Origin: Cylicocyclus nassatus
Taxonomy: Eukaryota > Nematoda > Chromadorea > Rhabditida > Strongylidae
DNA: 64,000 nt
Assembly: GCA_958299035.1 (NCBI GenBank)
Contig: CATQJL010000112.1
Span: forward strand, 4,138,123 to 4,202,122
Direction of reading: 5' to 3'
Position 1 is the stretch's first letter; each line of letters starts with the position of its first letter. The position numbers were made by a program, and so were the translations under genes. A model generated the notes under the pieces. That model did no database searches. It was not told the origin of the DNA and saw only the letters and a list, made by a program, of their open reading frames with translations. Positions 11,089-23,882 of this stretch are shown here, in pieces.

Positions 11089-11292
11089 TCAGTCAGCTGT
11101 TATTTCAGGTTTAAAGTCTGAAAAGCATCTATATCGATCATGCCTTCTTACAAGCGCCTCTTGTTTGTGCAATCCTTCGATTGTTTTGCAAGCAGCAATA
11201 AGTTCCCACAGGCATTTGGTTAGTGCAGAAGTTGACGCATGAAGGTTTGAACGTGCGAGATTTAAACGTTTTGGGGAGGATTGCGTCGTCAA
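11089..11292 (-). pseudogene. Second, diverged BEL gag-like fragment
   Basis: A 67-residue frame with ASTSALTKCLWELIAACKTI followed by EGLHKQEA. It shares a spaced pattern (STS..LW......E...Q.E) with the gag remnant at 10.1-10.3 kb. It lies outside the LTR pair, so it would come from another, older element of the family. Confidence 0.4.
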
Positions 11293-12584
11293 ATTTTCGT
11301 AAAGATGGTGATGTTAATATGAGTTATCAATATCTATCCCAGTCCGCGAACTAATGCCGGGATTGGCAACTTTCCGCGATGTGTGCCAACTTAACGCCAT
11401 GTATTATGCCAAGAGGTAAGGCAGATTACTACCGCTCCAGAGTACATGACTCTGTATCGAAGATATGAGGTAAACTTATATCAGTCACCAAAAAACAACA
11501 CAAACGACGGAAGCAAGAAGACTCTGACGCTCTATCCTGCTTATGGAAAATCCGACAAAGTGTGCAGCTGCGAAAAGCGACCGGTCAAATGAGAATGCTT
11601 TTCTAAAGGGTTGGGCTCTTTTCTGTAATTGACAAGGTGTTTAATCGGATAATTTACTTATGTTTTTCAACTTTTCAGACTCTGAAGAAGGCGAGTTTGC
11701 TGAGACGTTAGTCTGTACGTTGTGGAATAAATATCTGTACCAATCTCGGACGCTGCTAAAGAAATTAACCAGAAGAATCAAACAATGCCAAGATTTATGG
11801 AGTTGAACATGAACTCTGACAAATGAGAATGACTGTATATGGTAGACATCATTTCGTCTTACATCCTCCACCTCTTTTGCTCCATTCAGAATTGTGATAA
11901 ACACCTCTATTCTCATTGTGTTATCTAGCAGTTTTGCGCTCGAGATCCACACCGTACTTTTTCTGTTCATCCGATAATTCAATTTTATTGACAGATTAGC
12001 CAAAACATATTGAGTGCCAAGTACGCAATGTCAAATTGTACTGTACATCGATTAGTCAGAGTATAAAGCAGAACTTTACTTTTCGCTAAGGCGACACGAA
12101 GAAGAATACACGGAAAATAAAATTGCTTAGTCGTTTATCTTTGTTTTTTTCGATATTGATTGTTGATATGAAGTTATTCGCTGTGATACTCTGTACGAAA
12201 ATTACAAGCGTTTGATCGCGACACGATTCGATAGGTTCTCCAAACCTACTCTTTTGGAATATCATCTTTATCACTTCTGCAATGATATAAGTGAATAGAT
12301 AACCATGAGATAACAATGGGGAAGGTAAGCGTATTTCTGGCTAGAATTGCGTAAGTGAATTTTGTTTTTTAAGGTGATGTATAAGGGGAGGTTCCTATTG
12401 TAGGGGAAAAACTGTCTAATCTATGCTATGTAAACTCCTGTGTGGTGCCACGTGTTTTTGTGTCTTTTCCGTTCAGCTGATGTCGTTTGTGGAAAACAGC
12501 TTCCCAAAGCGGTGCTTCTTTCCTCTATAAATTTGACAAAATTTATTATGCAATCATCAGAAGGGTCAATAATGTATTATGCAA
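11293..12584. other. Intergenic DNA downstream of the TRPA-like gene
   Basis: Two moderately long minus-strand frames occur here (11641-12003 and 12086-12316), but they show no domain, no consistent splice sites and AT-driven composition. I do not support a gene. Confidence 0.45.
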
Positions 12585-15500
12585 TCACATGTCTATATAG
12601 CCCGTCCAGTCAAGTCCGATTACCCATTTGGCATAGCGTCGGGCAAAGGTGTCGTAGTCCTGTGAATAAATAAAAATGAGTTAATTTAAACAAACATCAC
12701 TGCAGAATTAGTTGTTAGTAATATATACTCCTACCTCATAATTGTCCGGATCGGGTTCAAGTTCGGGAATCCCTGAGTCAACAGTTTCAATCAGTTTCAT
12801 CGAGCAGCTATTGAAAAACACCGAATGTGGTCGTCCTAAAATAATCAGTTTTTAACATGATTTTACAGGATTTTATTCAAAAATTAGGCTGTCCAGAGTT
12901 GCCCGTATGCCGATGTTATGCTAGCGCCGCGCCGGAACCCATGCCACATGCAGTTATTGATTGATTGACGTCCCGGCATGGCGCCAGCACGTGTTGGAAC
13001 GGCGGTGGCACGGGCAGCTCTAGACGTAGCCTAAGCCTTGGCCAAGTTCACTTGCTGAGTAAGGTTATACTATAAACTGAGTAATATCTTCTTAAAAAGT
13101 ACAAAATGACGTTTCAAACGATCTGTTTAGAAGCTTACCTCTCAAAGGATGTATCCGAACGCGCATGCCAGGTTCGAGGAATGAGAGTTGGTATGCCTAA
13201 AATCGCTGATTTTCCTCAAACAAACATGTTGAAATGAACCATTTAGTGAAGTTTTGCAAGAAAAAGGAATCCGGTGATGTAGGGTCTACCATAAATTAAG
13301 CTACTCAAAAGCAAGCTAAGCTATCTCAATCTATTCATTAAAATTTTCATCACAAAAAATTGAAGTAATTACCCTGTCTTTGTCACCATGAACAGTTCGT
13401 GCAGTTATCAGCTCGTGTCTCTCACCACCTGAGTTAAAATATTTAACAACAAATTTTCGAGAATATTTGCTACAGTACCGAAACGAAGCGATACGTCATA
13501 TCTGGTGAAGTAGCTACCGTCACTGTGAATCACCAGTACATTGTTGGTTATTCGCTTGTGAAGTGGTTCGAACGGTATTCCATTCATTGTGTACTGCTCA
13601 CTCAATTGAAGGGCTTCAATGACGAAGTTTACCTAAACCATTCATCAACTGAGAATTGTTTTGGTGAAATTTGATACTTGTGTTCTACATTTCAGAAAAC
13701 TTGTTTTGATTTTTGAAAAAGGTATCTGCCTTGAAAACAGCAGTGGTAAAGGTAGTGTCTTCTCTTTGTAAAGATATGGATATAATAGTGGACAGTCCAG
13801 TCATTATTGCAAAAAGATATTTCGTAAATTTAATTTTTGCCTGTATATGGCAACATGATTTTTGATCTTTCACAAAATACAGTTGTTTTGTTCAGTATTT
13901 TTGCATCATGATGCTGCTACCATTCCATCAGCATGGAAAGTAAAACTTACAATGCATTAAAGAAGAACATAACGAATTTAATAAGATGTAAGCATATAAG
14001 AAAAACTCTCGAAGACATCGAAAAAAATTTTCCAATAGGGAATAAGAGTAAGTTTTATTTTACGAATCGCAGACGTGTGATAATTTTTTCAAACTTGTAA
14101 AATAGTAGGTTGGCACATAAGTTTTGCAACTAATTTCGTAACTTTTCTCCCTCTGATTGTGACGTAGTCATTTTTGGGCATAATTTAGATTAGGTATTAG
14201 CCTATAAACCAGTTCAAAAGTTTGATTTTTGATAGCGGATTGAAGAGAATTTACGCATTTTTCGAAAGCTGATCAAACTCGAAAACCAAAAATAAAGTAA
14301 AATAATTCTCAGTATAAATCAAGCGCAGAAATGATTATACACGATCCTGATGTTTATGCAAGTTGAAATTTGAAGTTATTTTGCTTACACATAATCATCA
14401 AATAGACTCAAAAACTTCGTCCTCGGTCCTCGCATGATGGGAGAAGGAAAATGCATCCGCTTTTCCGTGAAAAATTCCTTCTTATACTTGGAAAATTTCC
14501 TGGAAGCAAGGTCGCAGAAAGATCCCTTGTGTGATCAAACCAAATTTCATTTTCACATCATTTAGAACTTGATACATATGCAATGCAAAAGTACGAACTT
14601 GGCTGTCGCCTTTTTTATCTACTTGCGTTTTCCTAGCATTTATTTTTTAGGAACAAGAAATTGTTTCATGTAGATAGCAAAACGAAAAGGCCGGTTGAGT
14701 CGACCCCTCAAAACTACGCAATTATTGAGCTTCACTAAGTATACTGTAGTCAAGGCCAACTGCCGGAAATGTGTAGCAGGTGTATAGATTATACGACTCT
14801 ATCATCGCACTTGTCAGCATAGGTGAGAATTATGTGGCAGTGGAGCAATTTCTGCAGATTTATTGGGGCATAATTTATTTTTATGGGGTTATAGAACCTA
14901 TAATAGATAAAGCCTGGAAATTCTAAGTTTAGTAGGTCAGGTTAAAGAGAAAACCTATACCAATTAGTATGCTTCTCTGCCTATTTTTTCTTGTATATTT
15001 CCCTTCTCTTTTTCCTAGCATTCCTAATAACACTAATAATTACTGGATATGATGAAGATATTTCCAAGAAGCTTCTAAGTTCTAAGCCCTGACTTTTTAT
15101 GAAGCCCCGTACCTTGATTTTCAATAGTTTGTCCTGTGCCGAGTTTCGTAGATCGCTTACGTCTCCCACTGCGAGCGAAACCTGAAAAATGTCATTTCTT
15201 GCTGATTGTCAAGACGTCGTCGGTGTGAACGCATCATTGTCCAAAACAAATAGTCAGCAGGTTTTTTCTCTTCACGTTTATGGGCAAATGTGGGAATCTC
15301 AAGCTGTAAACGGGCAAGGACAGCTTCTTCACAGCGGATGCCATCACATTGCCTATACAATGTGATATGGCTTCTGTACAAATTGTTTGGAAGAAGGAAG
15401 CAGATTTTTTTACAGTTGCTAAATTGATAGAAAATATTTGGTAAATGAAGAAAAGTGATTGAACAGGAATTTCCCAAGTTCTTTTGAAGCCTTTATATTA

Positions 15501-18500
15501 TCCCAAATCAAAACAGAAGATCCGCCTTTTCCTCGAAATGATAACGAAAAGATACTTTTGAAAGGATAAATAAGAAGATGATGAGATGAAACGCTTACCA
15601 TAAGGTTCATCAGCAGGATGACAGTAACGATCTCGAAAACTAGCACAAGTATGCTTGGAATCCATTGCCTGGTACCTGGAACAAAATTGTTTGAGACATT
15701 CAATGCATAAACAGTTTTGTTATCTTTTTTGTTTTGTTCCTTAAAAATTAATTTCAAGCGATTGAGTTAGTACTACTTCGTTGAAAAATCGCTGCGTACG
15801 ATACAGGTTTTGAACTTTGTCCACAATTGGCAAATATGTCTATCCTATCACGTCTAAAATATCTTTATATTTAATTATTACTGGTATTGCTATAAAACTG
15901 GCAAGTTTTTGAATATGATACCACTGACATAATTCAAAAGAAAAGCTGCTCCGGTAGAAAGTTATCAAAAATGTGGCGGTAAGGGTTCAACTTTTGAAAA
16001 TTCACTCATTGGCATAAAAAGAGATTTTTTGACTTTTTTCCTCTTGACCTTTCCCGTTACCTTTAACGACGCTTTTACATTCGATAAGCAAGACCTCTGT
16101 GCAAGTCTTTGGAATGACTGGAGCCTAAAAGAAACCCCTACTTTTGTGCTGCGACTAACTCCTTTGAGAATTGAATTTTGTATAATAGTTCCTCAAGGAT
16201 AAGAGTAATCTTTGGTGAGTTGAGAGAAATTTTATGCTGCATATGAGCATTTTTTGGTTATTTATTTCTATATGGAGCCACATTATAATAAATCAATTCT
16301 ATACAGGTAGGTTTTTCTCTCTCTTCGCTTTTTCACTTGTACTGCCATATGCCATGCTTTTATTCTTTCATTGCTGTAATACCTATTCTACTCCTCAACT
16401 AGCTCATGATACCCTCCGAAACTCGGAGTATCCCCTCTTTAGAATGGTCATTAATCTAGCTGCCAACGGCATACGTACTAATTGAGCGTGACAGTGCGGG
16501 GAAATGAGGCACATGCGGGTCGTCACGCTCCTATCGCGGGTTTCCTGTTTTGCCTAATAGGAAGAGCCTAGGTCTTCATAATTACTTATGCATGCATTGC
16601 TCATGGATGACATTGTTTGGATCAGTAGGGGAGGTCATAGGGAGTTGATACGGGAGCGAGTAGAAAAAATGGGTAGGAGGAGGTGGAGAAAAAAGGAAGG
16701 AGTTTTGCTATTTTGCTTATGTAAGTAGGAATGAAAGTCTGGCAAAAATCTCCCGCAATGAATGGGAAGTTTGTCAGAGAGCTGTCAACAATAGCGCATT
16801 AAGAGTGGATCAAAGAGGTAATAATTCACAACCCGTTAGCGGAAGGGTTTGATCTGACCCGACTCGAGGCCGTTGCGCGGAGTTGTGGACCCTGAGCGTT
16901 TAGATGCATTTATCAGAACTAAGGAAACTAGGAACTTTTTAGCAAATAATTCTGGACTTTCTAAAACATGAAATCAAATATCTAATTTCTTTGTGTCCCA
17001 TGGTGTCAAAAATTCCTTTTGCATTCCCTTTCCCCTTGCAGGAGCGTCCCAGAGCAGGCAACTCCGATCCCCTTTTCTTTGAAATGCCATTATTACTATT
17101 CATCAAATCTAATAGATTTCCATTGTTCTCTCTGATGCTGCACTTTGAGCTAATGTGACAGGAAATGAGCACAATAAATCATCTACTTCAAACGTCTTTC
17201 TCGAATGCAGAATAGAGCGGAAATTTTCGTGGATTCAAGTAATTGGAGGTGAAATATAATGCAATTTTCTTGTCGATGGAGTACAAGGAATGATGCTGAA
17301 AATAAGTAGGTAGAAAAAGTGCGATAATTTGGTGATTTGCTAGATTTGAAATGCAAATTTTGGATGTTTATCTTGAATGATTTTAATTTGCATTATTATT
17401 TTTATGTAAAATGAGTTCGTTACAATGATCAAGTAAATTTTCGATGTTCAATTCAAAAAAAGCTTTACTTCAGATTCGATTTGTAAAAATTGTGGTAGTC
17501 GCAACTTTGGTGCAGCAGATTTAGATTTGTTAGGTAAAATTTCTTCTGAATTTAATAGAAAAATTTCAGAGAATATTTGCTATATATATGGCACCATTTG
17601 CCTCTATCGAGTCTGCGGCCACCTTGTCTAATTTAAAACTCCTATTATAGGTTATAGTTTCATCAAAATAATTTAAAGATAATTTTGGTGAATGAAAAAT
17701 TCTTGCGCAAAACGATATCAGTTTTCATAGGGCGTTTTGACAAGTAAAAGTGAAATATTGGTTTTTCATGAGGTAAAAAAACAGATTAAAAAAATATACA
17801 AACCTAAGATATCATTCGCATCCACTTCTCCTATCATCATTGTAGATGTTTTCGTTACCGACTGTAAAATCACAAAGAGCTTTTGTAATACCGTAGCGTT
17901 CTCGACCTAAACAACAAATTTCATAACTGTTAAGGAACTTTAGAAGTCCTCTTCTCCCTTGCAAAGTACTTACTTTGTCGAAGCTTTCCCACGGTTCCGT
18001 ACCCGAATCCCTCATGATGAGATGGAACGCGAACGAAAACGCGATCAACGTGGGAATCCAGATGGTGGCAATCTGTAGTGCTTTTTTTGTTCTAGGGTTA
18101 TGAGAAGTGACAAGCATACGGCTAGCATTTGCTTATCTGCAGAAAACTGTACATTCCTAATACGTTAGATATGAGATACTGTGTGCATACTCTTTGATTG
18201 ATTAAAACCAAAGTGTATTATAGCATAAGAAACAATTCTTCGTTTACTAATGAGTTACAGAGATGTATAAAAAAAGCAACCCTAAAGTTACCTACCAGGT
18301 TTACATAAGCCTTAAAAATACATTTTTTCAAAATCATGTTCTACTTTTTGGTTTGCATCGTAAATTTCGGAAATATAGATAAAAAAGTTCCTGTGCATTT
18401 GATTTGCATTCTTCTACTATGAATGCACAGTCAGGAATATATAGATAGAAGAACTTTGATTTATGGCACGTCTCGAGATTTATCTTGAAATTTTTTTCAA

Positions 18501-21500
18501 AGTTGCAATGTTCTATTTCTGAAGTCGAGATTCCTATTCTACTTACTAGTTATCAACGGCTCTCTTACTACGTATATTCATTATCTAGTGGCGCATATTT
18601 AACAATTGTTCTAATATAAGTAGAACACCGAAACATTGTCCATCATCAATAATACACTGCTAGTAAAAATTGCTGTATTTAGCCTACCACAGAAAAATCA
18701 AGAAATGCATTACTTTATGTTTTTCCGGTTTCAACAAGTCTTGATTGACTGCGCCGAAACGCTTAGTTACAGTATGAAATCTCAAGAGAACTAAAAAAGC
18801 GGACGGTTGAGGTTGAAGCTTGGTAGATTTTTGAAGGAGAGTCAATGCAAGAAATGTGACGAAAACGGAAGAGCTCTTCTTAGTCATGACTCAGTTTCTG
18901 TAAACTTGATGAAGTGAACTGCTGTGTATCCAAAAATGATTATATACCATTAAGTTCTTTCGAAAAATATAAGTGATGAACTTATTAAGGAAAAATGTTT
19001 TGATCATAAAATTCTGCCATTCTGGGATGGAGTAGATGTGTGAGTAATACGCGATTAACATACTTGGAAGATGAATGCTGTAAAATTTGGTGTATTTAGC
19101 CTACCGTTGATCAAGGACGATGGGTGGTTCACTTACTTCTCCAAATTTTTGCATTCCTACTAATTTCAGAGACTTCCAGAGGGTCTAGACTAAGAATATT
19201 ACGGGGTACATTGAAGAAAGAGAAAGATGGATGTTTTGGCAACATTAGCGTCTTCTTAAAATTTGGTTTGCTATCCTAATGACCATATGAAATCGTTGAT
19301 AATTCAAGGTATACCGTTTGTAAGAGAATGAGACAGTAACAGTAGTCAGTGAAACTCACATGTCCGAACGATTTTAGAATTCGGCACATCATGAAGATAT
19401 AAATTCCATAGGGTGATTTGCGCAAGATGTACAGGAAGTTCACCCAAGCCGAGATGATTGCAACAATGGGCAAAAACCAGAGCACAATTTGCTGAAAAAA
19501 AAAACATTTTGACTCGAACAATTGTGATAAAAACCTACCTTTTGTTCCTGATGATAATCATCATAGCTGAATATGGTCGGTAGCCAAACATAGAGAAAAG
19601 TGGCAGCATATGTAGCAATATTGAAAGCGTAAGCGATAATGAACCAAAACGAGATCGAATGTGAGATGCGCGCTTTGATCGCGCCTTTCAGCAGCTGGAA
19701 CGAACGGACATTTGGCACCATTAGCGGCCACTTTGATACGGTGCTTCCGAAGATGTTTACGGCTCTTTATCGCTCACCATAAAGAACAGAAACACAGCTA
19801 TAAACGCCGTCACTGCGATGTCTTTAGCCGTTGTGTGCGAAAAGATGTGCGACGACAACAACAGCAGAAAGATGGCGAAAGCTGGAATGGAATTTAGTTG
19901 GCAATGAGCCAAGAAGAGATTGTTACATGCAGACGTACCTAGGACATGAAGCGTGTAGAAGAAGGCACAGTCGAGTAAGCGTTCGTTAACAAAATTCAGC
20001 ACCATCGGATGTCGCATTACACCCCATTTATTCGCTCTTTTCTGGAAAGGAAATTTAGTAGAAACCATGCATCGGTGGCTTTACAGTTCTTTGAAAACAA
20101 TCTTACAGTTTTAATCATATATTATAAATTATCATGATAGGGGATATCTTGCAGAGAATCTACAAAACCACTTCGACACTTTTCTCAAAAGAAGGTATCG
20201 GAGGGTATGACGGGTCAAGGTGAAGGTCAATACAAGGGAAAAAAATCAAAATATTTACTTTTTTACATTGACAAAAATGTTGCATAACCACCCAGAACGA
20301 TTCTATATTTTTGCTCAGTGCTCTTCCTTACGAAATTCAGTAGCGGGAACTTATTCGATTTTTAGCACAACCACAAATCCGTCATTTTTTAACACGTTGA
20401 CGACAAGCCATTTTTTGAAGGTCTGTCCCTGTGGACGAACCGTTTCCGGGCATTTTCACAGCCGGCTGCACACATATATGCATGCATCTATGCGTGAGAT
20501 ACACAAATGCAAGTAGGCGGGGCAGCTCCGCCCACTTTTGGCAAGCCCCGCCCACTTTTCAAAAATGCTGGAAATTGCTCAAAATCAATGAAGTCGTGCA
20601 AATTCCGGCATTTTTGAAATGTAAGCGAGCTTGCCACCGTGCGGGTGGAGCCTGAATTACGGGGGCGGGATCAAAATTGAGATTGTTTAAAGTTCTCCTG
20701 TCATCTATGAGCTTTTCTATGCGATTTGAAAAAATTTTTTTTAGGTGGCAGTGGAGTGGGCGGAGTTTGCCAGAAAGGGGGCGGGGCCAACATGAAATAC
20801 CTTCGAGCTTAACTTGATTATGAGAACACATATTGGAACCATTGTGCACATTCTGATGTTTAGGGTGTCGCGCACCATTGCGCGACACCGTCGTCAACGT
20901 GTTAATATTCAAATCAGGAAAAATCAAAGCTAGGTGAACTGAAAAGACCATCAGAGTATAATAACCATGAACTTTACTCGTTTAATTAACAAAAAAAGAA
21001 CATCATAGAATATTCTTGAGCAAGATGCATGATGTTCTCAGACTTCAAAAAAGAAGAAAGCTCTCATTAACATCTGTTTCTCATTACTTGATCACAGTGA
21101 AGCAAATCCAGAATTTGCAACTCATAGAAGATGTCGCTGGAGAATAAAAAATGCAACAATTCTTTTCATCAGAAGACATAATTTTCTTTACTAAATCACT
21201 CTTTCCCCCTTCTTTCCTCCTCCCCCCCCCCCCCTCCCCCTCCAGCTACATATTTTTATCACCTCTTTCCGTCCCTCAACTCCTTTTCCCCCTCCCCCCC
21301 CCCCGCCCTCCTCCTTTAGCTAGCTGTCAGTCTGCAGAAGTAGCTTACATTGAATGAAGATTGACTTTGCTAAGAGGATGTTCGACCTTTATAGTAGCTG
21401 CCAAGCCAAAAAATGAATTAATTTTGAGATTATGCGGGATTTCCCTTCATTTGGTCCTTTTGAATTCGACGTTAATCACTTACATAATCGCGCACATAAA

Positions 21501-22438
21501 ATCGACGTGAAGATTTTTGTGCGCCTTTTCAAAGGATTGAAAATATGTTTTTGACATCAAAATGAGACAAGATATCTTCGATGACGAGTTTACAGCGAGC
21601 TGTCATGTCTGTCGGGTGCTCGGCTACATGTGTTGCTGAGGATAACGACAGCTTGAGAATCGAAATCATCTTATGTCATGAGGTAGAAACGACCGAAAAA
21701 AATCGCAAAAAATAATTTCAAATAATGCTAACTGCAGAAGCTAAAAGAAGTTCAAACAACTGGTAGAAACTTTCTCCTGCAGACCCACAGTACAGCAACT
21801 TTAGAAGATTGACATATTGCATCTGTGTATGTTCAAATCCCTGCATGAGTCATCAGCCAAAAAAATATTCTTCTGGGATTTTGAGCAAACGAACGGGTGT
21901 GTGAAGATTAATGATACAACAGAGATGACAAATTAGAGCTTCAACTTGGAAAGTTCAAAACAAAATGCTATCTCGAGATTTGGCGATCTGCAGAATTTGA
22001 AAACTTTTTTCTCGAGTGGGAGTCTGGGGAATTCGAATGGGATAATTTTTTGACAATATTTATGGTTAGATTTAAGATTTAAGCATGAGAAGCAACAAAA
22101 CAGGATAAAAATTGTAGACTTACCAAATCACGAAGCACTCTCCAATCGATCACTTCTTTACTGGAAAATCTGGAAAAATCTCATCGAATGCCAAAACTAC
22201 AAACGAAAAGTAAACAACATACATCAATGGTCCATTTGTTCCGTCTAGGGCAGGTTTGCTGGGTCTAAAAAACCTCAACTTTTAGGTCGTAATGTTCAAA
22301 TCTCTTGAATTTACATACGTTACAGTAGGAATAGATTTGATTACTCACGCTGTTGAGTAATCAAATAAGAAGACGATTTTCTCCTCCGCATCAAGATGTT
22401 TTACTCGACTTCTTGAGTTGAAGAACTCAAGCGTGTTT
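12585..22438 (-). CDS. TRPA-type cation channel, transmembrane and C-terminal part
   Basis: TRPA channels are plasma-membrane cation channels for cold, chemical or mechanical stimuli (family knowledge). Fifteen exons, 5' to 3': 22438-22349, 22264-22223, 22160-22124, 20041-19939, 19881-19778, 19694-19539, 19491-19360, 18072-17974, 17906-17804, 15675-15599, 15181-15113, 13632-13429, 13196-13139, 12835-12735, 12659-12585. All phases agree, giving about 482 residues and a TGA at 12587-12585. Visible in order are a pre-S1 linker (EEKIVFLFDYS, then RHPMVLNFV), S1 to S4, the S4-S5 segment YGIYIFMMCRILKSFGH, S5 (WIPTLIAFSFAFHLIM), a pore helix with STMMIGEVDANDI, S6 (IVTVILLMNLM) and the TRPA-typical VSLAVGDV after S6. 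The C-terminal tail after 13.6 kb looks lineage-specific. The ankyrin half is not found, apart from one possible repeat at 23.6 kb. Introns hold transposons. Confidence 0.87.
12891..13025. repeat. GC-rich inverted-repeat element in a TRPA-like intron
   Basis: Imperfect inverted arms, left GTCCAGAGTTGCCCGT and right whose complement reads GTCTAGAGCTGCCCGT, enclose a GC-rich centre with GCGCCAGCACGTG-like words. It looks like a small MITE. Confidence 0.5.
14105..14330 (+). mobile_element. Mariner-like terminal remnant
   Basis: Starts TAGGTTGGCACATAAGTTTT, which matches the usual mariner terminus (YAGGTTGGC..ATAAGT). No matching opposite end or transposase is visible nearby, so this is a solo or truncated end in an intron of the TRPA-like gene. 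Confidence 0.45.
20389..20905. mobile_element. piggyBac-like MITE, copy 1
   Basis: A 517-bp element with ends TTAACACGTTGACGAC (20389) and its exact complement finishing at 20905. The ends start with TTAA, the target site of piggyBac elements. The interior has GC-rich (GGGCGGGGC)-like inverted pieces and no transposase. It lies in the 2.1-kb intron between 20041 and 22124 of the TRPA-like gene. Confidence 0.72.
21222..21304. repeat. Pyrimidine tract with two long C runs
   Basis: CT-rich stretch with a 13-C run near 21222-21234 and an 11-C run near 21294-21304, in an intron of the TRPA-like gene. On the other strand these are G runs able to form quadruplexes. Confidence 0.85.
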
Positions 22439-23356
22439 CTGAAAACTGTTATTACTTAAAAAATCAATAAAATCAATAAAATTGAAAACTCTCCTAGATG
22501 CTTCGCTTTCACCTGCAAGTTTTCTGGTAGAATAAAGTTATGTTCAATTATTTTTATCAGCTTTAGCGCACTTTGAGAGTGAAAAATAAAAATTTAGAAT
22601 ATGAAAAAACAGAAAAATCGAAACCAGTCATACTTCTCATGACTGAACAAATAATCTAAACAGAGTTTGCATCTCTCCCTTAATTGAAAAAAATTTCGAG
22701 AAACTACTCAAATCACATATCACAGCTCCAGTAGCTGAAAGCGCTGTAAACGAATTTGGTTCCATCCCTCTCTTGGAAAAATAGAAAAATATTCGAGTCA
22801 CCAACCAGTCTCCCTCAAGGAACAATCTAAGCAAATTTTGCCTTCCCCTCAACTACAAACTGCAAAATAACCAACCTACGAGCCGCAATTATAGTAGAAA
22901 GAGTCCTCCAAACAGAATTTGCATTGCATCAATGAAAAAAATAAAAAATGAGCAAAAAAGTAACCCACACATCGTAGTCAAAGAGCACTTTTCACGAATT
23001 CCCCTCCTAAAAACTTTAACCCTCCCAGCTTACAACCCCCCCATTCTTTCTTCCCCCAGAGCTATGGTAAAGCGGCTGTCGAGGCTGGGAGATGACAAGT
23101 CATGGCCTCAGTGGATTGTTTGATGTGACATTGTCATGTCTACTTGAGCCGATGAGAAGCGATGCCGATCCGCGCTCTTTTGAGGGTCGAGTGGCTCTCC
23201 GAAACGATTCACAAAGAGTTTCACATCGGCTCTTCCCACTTTTTCAAACACAAAAGATTTTGAATCCTTTTGCAGGGAAAGGAAGCTAAGGGTGAACTGG
23301 GAGCAGCTCGGAATGCTTAGAAATGTATAAGTTCCCACGGTTTGATGTCTTCGTAC
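22439..23356. other. Spacer 5' of the last certain TRPA-like exon
   Basis: No convincing exon or ankyrin motif was found on the minus strand here. A minus-strand frame at 22637-22852 has AT-biased, repetitive content and is not supported. Confidence 0.45.
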
Positions 23357-23402
23357 ATCTTCGCTGGAGCGCCGTCGTCTCGCTGCTGTCTTGGCTGAAC
23401 GT
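23357..23402 (-). CDS. Possible additional upstream exon of the TRPA-like gene
   Basis: A good acceptor (GCATTTCAG) precedes 23402 and a possible donor (GTACGA) follows 23357. The 46-bp exon would read VQPRQQRDDGAPAK and its phase fits the exon at 22438. Alternatively the frame continues to a stop at about 23320 and is the C-terminus (ending YEDIKPWELIHF) of another minus-strand gene. The two readings cannot be separated from sequence alone. Confidence 0.3.
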
Positions 23403-23612
23403 CTGAAATGCAGAAGGGTTTGAGTAGTGTGCGGGGATTAGAGAAGGATTATGTGCATATGCTCATTGGGTTGAGTGATGGGTACCGGTTGGTGCACAAT
23501 ATTTGATGATTTACATATAATCGTCCTGTATTTTTCTGTTATTGATTTTCAGGCCTAGATGACTAGAAAAAGAAAAAGTATGGGAAAGTTATAATGGAGC
23601 ACAGTATCTTAC

Positions 23613-23769
23613 AGCACTTTTCAATACATCAAGGAGATTTTGTGTAATTGCACCATTTTTTTCGATCTGAAGGGTACGAGTGGCGGTATCGTTATCAGTA
23701 ATTATAGGATCGTTACATATCAAATGACGAAAAAGAAATTCAAAAACGATCTTGCGGGATTGGAAAAGG
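23613..23769 (-). CDS. Candidate exon with a degenerate ankyrin-like repeat
   Basis: About 52 residues between a CCAG acceptor and a good donor (GTAAGA). The peptide contains IVFEFLFRHLI, then PIITDNDTATRTLQIEKNG and QNLLDVL. This follows the ankyrin spacing (iVefLL...D.d..T.L.ia..nG....LL). Position and strand suggest it belongs to the ankyrin domain of the TRPA-like gene. The phase does not join simply to the next candidate exon at 23402, so an intermediate exon or another donor would be needed. Confidence 0.4.
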
Positions 23770-23882
23770 CTGGTCAAAGCAAATTTGTGAAGTAGTGCAA
23801 TTACGTAGGCCCCTACTGAAGTGAGGACGACAATATTTACAATGAGAATATTGAATGAATAATTGATCGTTAAATTTTTGGA

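Noticed and set aside
23092..23338. Opposing frames of 65-76 codons around 23.1-23.3 kb
   Set aside because: Mutually overlapping on opposite strands with no domain. The only plausible coding piece nearby is the short exon at 23357-23402.
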